DNA of 64,000 nt from assembly GCA_028023455.1 (NCBI GenBank), contig JAQFVV010012507.1, forward strand, positions 3,332,901 through 3,396,900. The letters are read 5' to 3'. The position numbers and the translations under genes were made by a program. Position 1 is the stretch's first letter, and every line of letters begins with the position of its first letter. This DNA is from Epiperipatus broadwayi (lineage: Eukaryota; Onychophora; Udeonychophora; Euonychophora; Peripatidae). Positions 49,861 to 62,892 of the stretch are shown here, piece by piece. The notes below the pieces were generated by a model. That model was not told the DNA's origin. It saw nothing but the letters and a program-made list of their open reading frames with translations, and made no database searches.

Positions 49861-52800
49861 TATTTTTATTTACCATAAATAGTATTAAGTTTTTTATTAT
49901 TTTAGGCAGGAAAATTACATATAAAATATTTATTAACTTACTATAATAATTATCATAAGAAATATTTAATATTTGTAAAGTTTTTAAAAATATTTTTCTG
50001 AGTATGGTAATCTTGCTCAGTAAATGCTATTATTATTTAATATGTTTTTATGAAATGTGGACCAAAAAATGTACCAACTAACAATTTGTCACTGTAAGCA
50101 AAATTTGTAAATTATATTAATTTTTACATGATGTATTTTTTTTAGATTGCTTGGAATATTTTTATAGTATTACTTTATATATATGAATGTATGGGTATGT
50201 GTGCATGCATTAAATACACATAGAACTTATTTTTATTTTTCTAGAAATATGAGCTATTTTTTTTTAAAAAGATATGCATACTTTTCTTTTATATTGCTCA
50301 TGTAATATGATTTAATAATATAGATATAATTTATATGATTCTTTAGTAAAAGAACGCTATTATTTTTAAATGTTTTAAGGAATTGAGTTAATACATTAAT
50401 AAAAATCATTTGTATTTCTATTACTAAATTTTGAAAGTGAAATAACCTTTTCTTGTTTAGTAGTTTTAGATTGCTAAAGTAGTACATGAATCTTATTTAT
50501 TGTTTTAGAATAATGTTTTTTGATAATTTTGTGATGTAGATACCAGGTTTGAACCCATTTTGTATCTTTTTATAACAAAATGTAGATTTTTGAATTTTAG
50601 ACCCATATCACATTGAATTCACATGAAGGAAAACAAAAACATACTTATGCTTAAGTTGTGCATATAAAATTCATCAGACAAAAATTATCACTTAGATTTT
50701 AACATTATAAGTGCATTTTCATCAATTTTGCTAGCTCCTATCAAACACTATCAATTTATAGTGGCAATTACTCATCCTTGAATGATGTAGATAATGGAAT
50801 GCTTATATGACTCACAAATGATAGTCGATTACAGTGAAAATCATTATTTACCTATGGCCATTAAACACATTTATCTAGATCATTAGTTTAAAACATGATG
50901 ATGATGATGGTACTTCCATCCACAGCTTTGGAACTAATGCCTAACATAAATTTAACTTTTATAAATTCATAATTATTTGCCTAACTTTAGTATATCTAAA
51001 TCAGAACTTAACCATTAATATTCAACAGTGATGATGAATGATCATAATTAATAAACCAACAATACTTTAAAAAAATATATGCCTCTTTTAATATAAAAAA
51101 TCAACATTTATTACTGGACTACTAAAATATACATACTCTTTAATGATATAAAATGAAAATTTGTATGACTAAAAATTATGAGTTATTTATATTGAAATCA
51201 TAATATTCATATTAAATTCTTTCCCTTTTTCCCATTAATGATAGTATCCAATGTTTATCATAGTATAATGTACATCAATTTGTACAATAAATAACTAAAA
51301 TTTCATATCCCCAAGAAAAATATTTCATTAAAAAATGAACACTATTTTTACACACATACTTTTATAACCTTATAAATCTAAACTTAACATATAAAGTAAA
51401 ATGATTAATTTAAAAAGGTTAGTTAGATTGAGAAGTAAAAGATTTACAGAAACAAGTTATTAATTCCTTATCTCTCCTTCTAAGCTATTGAGGTCACTAA
51501 TCATTACTTCAAAAACCACAATTTAACCTCTCCAATGCTCCATTTATATAACTTTCAACATTTATATGACAATTATACATGTGGCAAGTATTATTATATT
51601 ACTGTGTATGTGTGTGTTGTCCATTATCTGTAAAATATTTAAAAAAATAATAAAGAAAAACCTTTTCATATATTAACAAAATAAAATTTATCAATAAATG
51701 GGTATAATAATTTTAGAATACATAAACTCATTAATAAAGCTTATAGCTATTATTACTGAAATTCTTGGTTTTACTTGATTTTGTTTTTTGTTAAATTCAG
51801 AGATAGGAAAAGATAAAAATTTTGTCATTAAAAATTTTGCTAATAGTCCCTGATATCATAAAAAAGAAAATATATAATTAAAATTCATATTACCAGTCTT
51901 TATTTTTGAGGCTTCCAAGAGTTCAAATTCAGCTTGTTAAATGTTTATACCTTTTTCAGTAAACATATACACCAATTTCTGCAATTCACTGGAACAGTCT
52001 TTTTTCTTTTCATGACTTGAGGCTTGTAATTTTTATGGTGATGATGGTGAGGTTCCTTGCTTTATTAGGAACCATTTGGCACTGGAACTGTTTCTTCTTT
52101 TCATGTTCAGCATAATGGCTTTAATAGTTTAAGGATATATGTTGTTTTTATATTTATAAATTTTGCTGGGGTTTAAACTCATTCCCCAGCATAAATGAAC
52201 TAGCATGGTTTAGTACTTTTCAGTAGATTAATTATTTTTATTTAGCTTTCAAATGCAGGTGAATCATTTCTTAAAACATAGATGAGCAGTCAGTCACTTC
52301 CATTTTTTTTCTTTTTCAATCTGTCATAAGATGTGGAATACTTTTGATCCAAACATTTTCAGATGTGCATTGGTTGATGGCTGCTGGGCCACACAGATGA
52401 AACATATATATTTTAGCCTGCCATTAGGCTTGTAAAAAAACTATGAAAAAAATTATATCAAAATGACAGTAATTCAAATTGTTATATTTTTTCAGAATTT
52501 AACTTGTGTTCTCCCCAGTATCAATATTTAATCTGTAATAATCCTTTTAAGTAATTTCTCACCCCTTTTATATCACCGAATCAGTTAAAGACCACACAGA
52601 TAGAAAATCTGATTTTTATTAGCCAAATCATTTGATTAGAACTGATTATCGGCTTCAAATTTACTGTTATAAAAAAAATCTAGACTAATAATTTTTTTGA
52701 CACTTAGATGGTCTGGAAAATCTATTACATTAATGTTTTTACACCTTTATGACAAATCTCTATAAAATTTAATTATTTTTTCTCCAATTATCTCTAACTT

Positions 52801-53149
52801 TAAATAGTTTTAGCTGTACAATATAATTATTTACACATTTTTCTCCTTCAAAAAAAAAGATTTTAACAGAATTTTTCTTTTACTATATGTGTAATTGTAA
52901 ATCCATTTATGTAATATATAAGCACACCCACTGTCATTCAGAAAACTTATCTATCAAAACAATCTGAATGTTTTACTAACTATAGTTTAATATTCAAAAT
53001 TAAATTATTAAAACTATTAAACTTAAATTACAGTTATAGGAAGAATAAAAATAGAAATGGCAAAATTTAGCAAATATAGATTAATTTTGAAGAAATTTAA
53101 TACTCAAAAATATGAAAATAATTAACTAAAAAGTTTGTGTCCATAGACA
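49861..53149. other. AT-rich noncoding stretch
   Basis: No gene supported. Small hairpins such as GCTGGGG...CCCCAGC at about 52167-52191, and box-B-like words at about 50548, are isolated. Confidence 0.35.
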
Positions 53150-53437
53150 ACTGTCTATATGTGTTCTAATCCTAACTTTTTTTTAAAAAATAATAACTTA
53201 AATAATTCAAGGTATGTACTATTTTTTTGGTGTTTGTTAATACACACAAACAATGAGCATAAACACTTCCTTCACTCTCTTTCTGTCTTAGGCTTTTGTG
53301 GGACTTGATATTGTAGGGTTTAAACTTGGGTTCCCTACAGCTTTCCTTCCTATATAAAAATGTGATGATTTTTTTCTGTACTTCTTTTTATGCACATGTC
53401 TATAAATTTACCACAGACTAAATTCAAAAAGGCACTA
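53150..53437 (-). repeat. LTR-like family E copy, probably a solo LTR
   Basis: Read on minus it starts AGTGCCTTTTTG at the edge of a (TA)n tract and follows 5047-5330 in order: AAATTTATAG...ATGTGCAT, AATCATCACATTTTTATATA, GCTGTAGGG, AAACCCTACAA, AGAAAGAGAGTG, TTGTTTGTGTGT, AACACATAT. No internal region accompanies it. Confidence 0.5.
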
Positions 53438-53440
53438 TAT

Positions 53441-53489
<49 letters not shown>
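53436..53489. repeat. (TA)n microsatellite
   Basis: It separates two element ends: family E on its left and the TGTAACC block on its right. Confidence 0.9.
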
Positions 53490-53492
<3 letters not shown>

Positions 53493-56400
53493 AACCGTTC
53501 AATTGTTGTCCCAACTACATAATATCACCAAAACATAAGTGCGCTAAGAATTGTAACCTCGATCACCGATCAATTCCCGCTGCACATTGTCAGCTATTAA
53601 GAGCTGTAACCAAAAGCATATCATGCTATCTATATTATGCACCAAAGACCACAACCAACATCTGGAGCAACTTACCACAGACCAAACCAATGATATAACA
53701 TAAACTTTTTATGATTTAATTTGATCGCAGCCAGGGTGTACCGTGAAGACTTATCATAGTAGTATGATAAAATACATTAAACAAATTATAAGTATGTAAT
53801 GTTATTATCTTTCAAACCTTAATTTGCGATTTTCATTGTATGAGACCCGATGGCCGACCATGTACAAGATGGCATAATTTGTGGAACTACATAAGATTAT
53901 GAAATTTTAAACCATCTATATAATTTTTTAATACAAATGCTAGTCCAGGTAAAGCTTTGCAATAAATAAACATAAATACTTGGGTTCTTTTTTTATAGTT
54001 TACTATATCACTGAGACTCTTATTATACTGACAAATGACAATTTAAAAATGTTAAGTAAATATATTCAATCATATCATTACCTGGTAAATCTGTTTACAG
54101 GTTTAATAATCAATTTATATTGTATACTAGAATCAACTACGCAAAGCTAAAATGATGGAAAAGGTAAATGGGATTTTATTGTACCTTACACATCATAAAC
54201 TACCAAAGATGAAAAGCATCCAAATGTTTTCTCAAAATATCACTAAACTCTTATATCATATTGATGATAGTATGTACTTCAATGTATGCTCTATCCAAGG
54301 TTTATGATTTCTGATTTTACGAATGACAAATAGCAACGGCACAGTAAGTTTAATTATAAATCAACGTTTATTTACAAATTTATGAATAATAAGTAATTAA
54401 TTCTAATGTTATAATTAAAGACATAAATAAACAAATAAAATAAATAAATTATAATTCCATCGACTTTCTTCAATAACATATCATAGGTACGGTTTTTAAA
54501 AACCTAATCATACCTTATATTTCAATTTGATATAATGAATGTATTGAGGAAATTATACTAAATTCAACATCAACTCATAAAACATCTAATGTCATTTCCA
54601 GATTCAATAAATCTATACCGTAAACTTATAATAATATAATAAATAATATTATATCTGTAGGATGTAGCTATGATGCAATCATTAAATAAAGTGAAAATTT
54701 AAACTTATATTCAGGTAAATAATAATCAACCAACAGTTAATTATTATGAGGTAACTTGAATAGAATGTCCTGCTACAATTTAATAATCTAACTTATAAAT
54801 TATACTTACAAATGGAAGAAGATGATTTAGCAGAATAACTAAAATACTTTGCCCAACTTATATCTATGAAGTAAAACCATATTCCTGTGGATGCATTCAT
54901 CTACACATAGGAATTAAATAACACTAAACGCTTTGTGGATTTATACACCATCATAAAGTAATAAGTATAATTACACAATTCTGCGGATTAACCACCAGCA
55001 CAGGAATGAGTGTAAAATACAAAAATGGCAATTAAGTAATCTGCGGATTAACCACCGGCACAGATTAACGCCTTTTAACATTATAAAACAACATTACTAT
55101 TTACTTCACATTAAAGTGCAAAATCATCCTCCTCAGTTATTCTGACCATTCAGAAAACACTAACATTTTAGCAAATGTGGGTTCTTGCATAATAAAATGT
55201 TACGCTAATCAGGATAACTAATGTACTAACTTATCTTGCTTAAAATAAAACATATGTAATATAATATAAGTAATATTAGTATAGGAATAGAAATCTGGAA
55301 AGACTCACAAAATACCTCATAAAGATTGATACATCTCATAAATTCATTTAATACTTTTCAAGCTTTTTTGCAAGCGCTATTCTCTTGAATAAGTATTCTA
55401 TTCAACCCCTATTAATTTAAACTTAATAAAATATAACTTATGAACTTCACATGCAAGTTCATCTAACGATAAAATTAAAGTAATGCATTATTCATCAAAT
55501 ACATAAAATCTAACAGGTGTGTGTATGATATAAATTAAATCTATAGCATATTATAGTTCAATACATGAATTCTAGCAGGTGTGTGTATCACAAATTAAAT
55601 TGTATAGCATTTTATAACTACAAATATGATCCGTGAAATCCATGTACGATGTGTCAAACAATAAATATACGAAGTAATAGCTACAATTATAGTTGAATTC
55701 CATACATGTAATTTTATCCATTTGTATTAGTTATTATAAGCACTATTAGATTAACGATTTTACGTGGCTCCATAAACATGAAACAATTCCAAAACATGAC
55801 ACGCAGAGTTTAAATGAAAATGTTTTTTCATAAGTTATTAATTTCTACATTTCTCTATTAAAACTGTTCCAAGTTTATCACATCCATGCTAATATTTATT
55901 TATCCACGCTTAAATCTAGGAATACTAATTATAGCAATTAATTTAATCATTCCAAACTCACGATAAAATTAGAAAATAGCTTTGATTAATTATTTGCAGA
56001 CTGTTTTTATTATCCAAATGGTAAACAAATTAACTAGCAAATATATTACTGGCATTGCAAAGTTAAATATCAATCAATACTATATTTTTTATTAAAATTA
56101 TAAACGGAAATTAAACTATGTTAATAACTTTAATATTTTACTTTAATTTAAACTTCTTCTTTTTTAAAAAGCAAATTTTCATATTTATAAAACTTCTGTA
56201 ATTAAAATACTTATTTAATTTTTCCAAATTGTAGAATAATAAATATTTTAAAACATACCAAAATCTTGCAATTGATTCTGCTTTTAAACTGGAAAGCTCC
56301 GACATATTTCAAATGTAATATTGGAAAATTATTACTGGCGATTTGATCCACCTGGCTAGCCGACTTGAACATACTTTTAAATTTAGCAATTCATCTTATT

Positions 56401-56994
56401 ATTAAATACCACTATGTTATTTTTACGCTTATAGAAAACTTTGTGGTAATCCGTTTACTTGTTAACTATTTTAAAATAAGCTTATCATATTTACACCATT
56501 TGCCTTTTACCATTTTCTTTTCTTTCTTCCCCAAAAGCAACACTATCAGATGATTTTTTTTTTTAATTCGCGCTCCTTTCTTTTTTACATTGAAACGCAT
56601 ACGTAATTACTGTATTTATTTTTAATAATTAAATTTAGTTGAACAAATGGTTTTTTTTAATTCAATGGAAATAATTTTTAAGACCATTTTAAACAAATAA
56701 AAATTATTATTATTTTTAATAATATTTTACCAAATTTAATTCATATCAAAATTTTTAAAAAGTTAAACATTTTGATATGAATCAGTATATGGAAAGAAGC
56801 AATTTAAATTTATTAAAATAATATAGACAACAAGTAAGGCAAAATATTACCCATTCTCTCTAATAAATTATTTTGAATATGAGAGAGTAATCTGTTCAAA
56901 GTGCAAATCAAGTCAATCAAATCACCAAAAGAAGACAGAGAAATTTTTATACCAGTTACATCAATTATTATATTTTATACTAAAATATATGGTT

Positions 56995-56997
<3 letters not shown>
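53490..56997. mobile_element. 3.5 kb block with TGTAACC...GGTTACA ends in (TA)n
   Basis: The left end TGTAACCG follows (TA)n and the right end ATGGTTACA precedes (TA)n, giving 7 bp inverted ends and TG...CA termini as in LTRs. The block is somewhat less AT-rich than its flanks and has no coding frame that I recognise. Tandem motifs inside: TCTGCGGATTAACCACC at 54980 and 55041, with looser versions near 54891 and 54933, and CAGGTGTGTGTAT at about 55514 and 55576. It could be a very long solo LTR or a large nonautonomous DNA element. Confidence 0.4.
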
Positions 56998-57034
<37 letters not shown>

Positions 57035-57039
57035 AAACC

Positions 57040-57085
<46 letters not shown>
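56998..57085. repeat. (TA)n microsatellite
   Basis: Two TA runs split by TTTTAAACCA. The open frame across it (56901-57119) is an artefact of the repeat. Confidence 0.9.
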
Positions 57086-57087
<2 letters not shown>

Positions 57088-59714
57088 AAGCAATAAGAAA
57101 GCATGAAGATTTACCTTGATGAATGATATTAGAGATGGGAAAAACATATGTACTTGAAGGTTTGGGCAATTAATAGAGCAGACTCAAGAAATATATAAAT
57201 TATCTTTGTGACTGCTCTATGGATTTACCAATAGGACAAAGTATTACTGATTAATATAAGTCATGATTACACGTGTGAATATATGTATTCCTTGTAAAAA
57301 TTATATTATTTTGTGCAATTTGTCCTTTTTGTATTTATATGTACTGTATTTTGTTTATTGATCATGTTCTATGAAGAAATTGCATATAGTTTACTATTAT
57401 ATATATAATTTTATAGCAGATAAACTTTTTTTATAAAATAAAAAAAAACAAATACGATTATGTCTTAAATGCTGATTAGATCTATGTATTAAATCAAATT
57501 TTTACATTTATAAATAATTCTAAAATATTAGATTATGATTAAAATATATGCTAAAAATTCTAATTTAAATAATTAGTTGTTAAATCATTGTAACTAGAGA
57601 TTATAAGTTTAAACATTAGATAATAACTATAATTTGTTAATAGATTTTTGAGTACAAGCCAAAAAGCACCACTTTTAAATGATATAATTATATTTAAAAT
57701 ATGAATAATTGAATCTGAACTGAGAAGTTTGAGATTGAAGATCTAATTATTTTAATGAGATACTTAAAATTCAAGATCAGTAGACATAAGAATTTTTATA
57801 AGAGATTAGTAGAAAAAATATTTATGATACTTCTAAAAGTATAGTCTACTGAAAAAAAAAACCAGGAACAGAAATGCTGATTTTATTTGTTTTAAAGTTT
57901 TTGTGATGGAGCAATAAATAAACCTCTTATGATTATATTCACAGTTTCAATGATATCTATTAATTTTAAAAAATAATAAATCAATAAATATTTAAAATAG
58001 TCTAACATATGCAATAAATTAACGAAGAATAAAAGATCTGAAAATATTTTATTTAATATTAAGATATAATAATAAAAACGTAAAGGATAAAACATATATA
58101 TATATATATATATATATTGCAAAGATAGAAAGCTAAAATGTAAAAAGTAACCCTAAACATATGTCACTATACAGAAAATGCATAAAGTAGAAAAATTATT
58201 AAGTATATTTGTTTTAATATCTAATAGAATAAAAACATAATAACAGGAATAAAGTGTCAGTTGAAATAAGGAATGACAGATAATTTATAACATAATGAAT
58301 GTTTTGAAAAATTAGATAAAATAGATAAGTGATTTAATAGCAAAAATAATAATATTTTATTTATAGTAAGTGAATAATAATATGAAAATGATCAAGTGTA
58401 ATACAATGGAGAAAAAATAATAAAAGTTATAGTCAATTGACTACCAAAAAGCTGTAATAATTGACAAAGTTTCAGTGATAATAATACTGGTAATTATAAT
58501 GAATTATTTTAGTTTTGATTTTAACATAGTAAAGTGTGGGAATTTTGAAATATGCATAATTTTGCATAGTGATAAAGAGATAAATTTTGGAATTCAAGTT
58601 TTCGGCTGAAACATCCATGTAAATTTCTACGCAAAAACATTTTTTAAAAAACAGTTTTGATTTAAAATACATAGATGAGATATATGTTACTTAATAATCC
58701 AAGGATTGGCTTTATGTTCCTATTATGAGGATGAAGATTAAACAGAACTCAGTGAAAGGTTGAAATTTCCTCTGTGAGAGTTACATAATAAATGTAAAAA
58801 ACATAATTCTTCACTTCAGCAAGTGACATTTGAATTGGAAAGTTTCTGAATGAATACAACAGTTCCATTTGATTGATCAAAGTATGATTTTTTAAATCTT
58901 TTCTCAACTGGAATTCATTGCTCAAATCACTAACTCTTGAGTTTAGTACTCTCCATCCCTTTACTAAATAATAGCATAATAAATTTGATACTGCTAAAAT
59001 TATTTTCATAAAGTATAATTTTGTAAATACATATATGCATACAATGTTTTTTTACATAAGTGTAATTATATTGTATTATTTGATATACAAATGCTAATAA
59101 TAGATGTGATATATTTACATTTATATTCAAAGTAATAATTATATAAATTGTTGAGTTGGATGGATGACATATTTCATAAGACCCAGTCTTTTGTAGGTGA
59201 TAGCAATATATTCCATTTAAAAACCAGGCTTTATATTATAGTGAACTTTTTGTTAGTTAGATAAAAAATATAAAATTAAATTAGATATTTATTTAACATT
59301 TATTTATCTAAATAAAATATTTAAAAAAATAAGCAAATGGTTTGTTACTCCAAGAATTTATAGAGTTCAAACACCAAAAATGAAAGATCTGGGTCATGGA
59401 CCATGGACCTTGATTTTCATAGTGCATCACTTTATCATTGCAATAAACCATATAGGGCATAGATTAAAATATTTACTCATGTTACAGTAAAGTCTTGTTG
59501 AAACACATCCTTAAAAAATATTTATAATTTTAGTTGATACTTTTAGTATTCTGAAATTTTTAAATATTAAATTTATGTATAACATGAAATTGGATTGGAT
59601 AGAAGGGATGGGTTCCATGCTACCAAGAGTATCCTCAGGTTGTGCATAGGGGAATGACCTTCAGATATAAAAATCAGCTGTGAATAGGCAAAGTACTGTA
59701 AATAAGCAGTCACT
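57086..59714. other. AT-rich noncoding stretch
   Basis: A (TA)n tract at 58095-58118 ends TATATATTGC. The open frames on the minus strand at 57892-59130 show no family motif and have the composition of chance frames. Confidence 0.35.
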
Positions 59715-61080
59715 GACAATGGGACAACATTCACTATCAGGAGGTGGTGAAGGAGACAGTAACATATTTACTTCTGTAAAATGTACAATTCGTATAATGA
59801 TGAAAGTATAATGGCAAATGTTGACAGTCATTAAATAAATCTACACCCCCACTGGGTCCAAGTCATAAAAAATATTGTTTCAAGTTAATGGAAGATCACT
59901 ATAGGTGATAATGGTGAGAAGGAAATTGTAGATAAATGTTCATTTTATGAGATTTAGCTAATGCACAAAAATTGTTATGTAAGCTATTGCTGGGTAAAGA
60001 AGACAATAAATAACGTCTCTGGCTTATAATTTCCTTGTTTTATTATGGATATGTCTACATGAAGCCATTTGATAGATTAGTCTGGAATATACTTATGTCC
60101 ATTTTAAAAGCTAAAGTAGTATTTTGGAAAGAGAAAAAATTATTTTGGACAATGGGTAAGAATTGAATTGAAGAGTAATGAGACTGATGAAATGAATATA
60201 GAAAGTGGAGTTAGGCAAAAATGCAATATGTCACCTAGTTTCTCTCATATTTATTTAGAATATATGCTAAATAATAATTTAGATTGGGTAAAAGCAAATT
60301 TTGGAAATAAAGTAATAAAATATATAACATTCACAGAGGATATGATGCTTATGGCTAAGGATGAAAAGTGTCTTCAGAACATGTTAAATAAATTGGAAGA
60401 TGGAATATAAAATCAAGATTAATGTTGAGAAGACTAAGTGTTTATGGATAGGGAGAAATTCAAAAAGGCTGCAAATAGAAATCCATGACAACATAGTTCA
60501 ACAGGTAAAGTGATTTAGATATTTGGGTACTTGGTAGAGTGATAGTGGAAAAAGTGAAGATGAAGTTAAAAAAGTAGCATTTGGCAAAGGAAGCATGTAT
60601 TAAGATAAAGAAGATATTTTGCGGATCTTTGAAAAGAAAATTTAACAAAAAAATTAATTAAATGCTATGTATAAGGTGTATTAGTGTATGGTTGTAAAAC
60701 ATAGAAAATGAGTAATTAAATTAGAATTGAAAGACTTTGAGATATGGACAGAAAAGAATGGAAAAATCAATCAGATGAATAAAATAAGAAATGAAGATTT
60801 GAAAAGAGTAAATGAAAAAAGAAGATTGATTGAGGAAATCATAGAGAAAAAAAAACTGAATTGGACATATGTTAAGAAGAAATTATAGTTTAATGAAAGA
60901 TGTTTTGAAGGGAGCGGTGAGTGAAAGTAAGAAGAAAGGAAGGAGAAATAGGAATGGTTACATGAAGTTGAAAATCTGGGCAAGAAAGAGAATGGAATGG
61001 AAAAATGGATGAATTGATGATGATGTGACTACTCTTTAGATCTGTCTGTTTGACAGAATACTGTTGATGATGATAATAAC
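59715..61080 (+). pseudogene. LINE (non-LTR retrotransposon) remnant, endonuclease to reverse transcriptase C-terminus
   Basis: Decayed protein of a non-LTR retrotransposon. At 59715-59880 TMGQHSLSGGGEGDSNIFTS resembles the end of the endonuclease domain. KPFDRLVWNILM (about 60062) is the FD-containing motif A. IESGVRQKCNMSPSFSHIYL (60198-60257) matches GVRQGC.LSP.LFNIY. The catalytic YADD is FTED at 60330-60341, so the enzyme would be inactive. FRYLGTW (60516) and LNAMYKVY*CMVVKHRK (about 60658) match YLGSW and the later LLYGCETW region. DFEIWTEKNGKINQMNKIRN then EKRRLIEEII (60735 on) is the known C-terminal tail before the last basic segment. The stretch between endonuclease and motif A is shorter than normal, pointing to an internal deletion. 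Confidence 0.75.
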
Positions 61081-61231
61081 ATGAAAAAAACATCATGTTA
61101 AAATGCATAACTTTCTTATAGACCACCACAGATTATAATGAAAACAGAACTGACTATAAAATGTTTAATCTTTATATTTATAACTTGTAATCTGATAAAT
61201 TTTTACCAACAAACAACTGATACATTGTCAA
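61081..61231. other. probable LINE 3' tail and spacer
   Basis: Begins with GATGATGATAATAACATG just after the LINE coding end and contains no gene. Confidence 0.35.
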
Positions 61232-61303
61232 GTGCTGGTGGCCTAGTGGTTAGCATAGTTGCCTTCCAAGCAGCTGGTCTGGGTTCGCTTCCCAGTCAAC
61301 GCA
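61232..61303 (+). tRNA. tRNA-Gly(TCC)-like sequence, pseudogene or SINE head
   Basis: 72 bases fold as a tRNA. The anticodon arm GTTGC-CTTCCAA-GCAGC and T arm CTGGG-TTCGCTT-CCCAG are fully paired, with one G-T wobble in the first. Box A is TGGCCTAGTGGTTAGC. The anticodon is TCC, glycine. The acceptor stem GTGCTGG/TCAACGC has one C-A mismatch and two wobbles, and the D stem is broken by CC where animal tRNA-Gly has TA. The similar head at 38187 and the shared lead TGTCAAG suggest a tRNA-Gly-derived SINE family or tRNA pseudogene rather than a working gene. Confidence 0.55.
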
Positions 61304-61505
61304 TTTGACATAGGAAAAAAACCTGATTCATTGTTTTTTTCTAACCGATATAGATTATAACAAAATGCTTTATATTTTAAACTCACTAATACTTATTATT
61401 TTAATTCATTTGATATAGGAAAAAAAACTTGATACATTGCTTTTCTTTTAACCGATGTAGATTATAACAAAATGCTTTATATATTAAACACACTAATACT
61501 TATTA
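61300..61505 (+). repeat. tandem duplication of ~107 bp downstream of the tRNA-like head
   Basis: Unit: CATTTGAYATAGGAAAAAAA, then GAT.CATTG, AACCGATRTAGATTATAAC, AAAATGCTTTATAT, CACTAATACTTATTAT. Two copies (about 61301-61402 and 61408-61505) immediately follow the tRNA-like sequence, as a SINE body would. Confidence 0.8.
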
Positions 61506-62241
61506 TACTAATGTGACAAATTTAGATAATGTTATATATTTTAATTGTAAAATAAATACAGTTGAATAGCAAAAACAAATCACACTTTATTGCCTACATT
61601 TCATTATAGCATCCAGTAATTTTATGCATTTCTTATACTGTAAATTTTAGAGGTTAGGAAATCATGCAAATGTAAGCAAAGAAAAGATAAAAAATAAAAA
61701 AAACGTAGTGCGAGCTTTGTAAAATTTTTCTAATTAACCAGGATTTATTATAATTTAATATTGAAATTATTTTCTATTTCAAATTATTAAGAATAAGACT
61801 TTTTTTATTTACTAGCTATAAAAATTGCTTATGTCTTTGAAGAATTTATATTTGTTTAATATATTATTTCTTTTTTATTTTTATCCAAGCCTTGTCGAAG
61901 AAATGAAATTCTTTGATGATAATGAATTATATAAAACTTATATTGTAAAATATGTATTTATATTATAACATATATATATAAATGAAAAATGACCATCCGT
62001 GGGATGTAATAATGTAAGTGTATACATCTACATTTTAAAAGAAATAAATTCGAAATAAGTTTTGAATTCTCTGACAGGTATAACTAAAAGGATAAATTTT
62101 AAATACAAGCCATATAAGCAGAAATAATAGTTTGAAGTTATATATCAATAAGCAAATATATATATATATAATATAAAAACTCTGTCAGATAATGAAAATT
62201 ATTCTACACGAATAAAGCGTGATAAACAGAGCACAAAAACA
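61506..62241 (-). other. noncoding, probably including the 3' end of the minus-strand Penelope-like copy
   Basis: No gene on either strand. The Penelope 3' untranslated region should lie here, left of 62242, but its end could not be fixed. A short (TA)n occurs at about 62156-62171. Confidence 0.35.
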
Positions 62242-62870
62242 TTAATTATAAACAACAATTAGCCAAGCATTTTTGGTACTGTATACCAGAATCATGGTGA
62301 CATAAACTGAACGTTTAATATTCCAGTGCATGCTCAGTGGAACACTAGTGTTACGCTGATTAATAACGTTTTTAGACTTCGCAATAAACCAAGCCTCTTT
62401 CAACTTCCTTTTCCGATCATTTGACTCATTGCACACGGTAGTAATATTTTGAGGATAAAACTCATGACCACAATTACTTTCATGATTTGAAAAAAACAGA
62501 ATTAACCTGCAAATCACTTTTAGATTTTTTGTACTGATAAATATGCTGTTGCAAACGCGTTGAAACATTGGCTTTCATTTCCCCGAAATAAATAGCATTA
62601 CAATCATTTTTTTTGCAAGTAATGGAATAAACCACTTCATACTTATTCATTTCTTCTACATTATCCTTTGAATTGTTTATTAATCTATTCAAACACAAAG
62701 GGGAATGGAATCCTACATTATAATCTTCACTGACAATATGTTTTAATTTCTTACTTATAGGTGGCTCATAAGCTAAAGAAAACCACTTTTTGACTGCTTT
62801 ATTATTTATATCCACTTTATGCAAGAAGGCGGAGGATTTTAAATTTTTATTCAATACCGGATGATATTAT
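62242..62870 (-). pseudogene. Penelope-like element, GIY-YIG endonuclease end, one frameshift
   Basis: C-terminal endonuclease domain of a Penelope-like retroelement, reading leftward. ISKKLKHIVSEDYNVGF is the typical linker after the reverse transcriptase. YEVVYSITC and AIYFGE stand for the GIY and YIG motifs, and STRLQQH carries the conserved Arg. In the next frame ESNCGHEF, then RKRKLKEAWFI (conserved Glu) and INQRNTSVPLSMHW complete the domain. The two frames (62480-62854 and 62242-62568) join at VFF/LFF, so a single slip in the run of seven T (minus strand, about 62489-62495) explains the break. No reverse transcriptase precedes it on this strand. Sequence from about 62880 rightward belongs to a plus-strand copy, so this one is 5'-truncated. 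Confidence 0.8.
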
Positions 62871-62892
62871 TGATAGGCGTAATGGTTTGTAA

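Noticed and set aside
54891-55064. CRISPR-like spaced repeats (CTGCGGATTAACCACC)
   Set aside because: Only two good copies and two poor ones, uneven spacing, and a eukaryotic context; a decayed tandem repeat fits better.
58749-59130. Two overlapping minus-strand open frames
   Set aside because: No recognisable motif, no neighbouring gene parts, and composition typical of chance frames.
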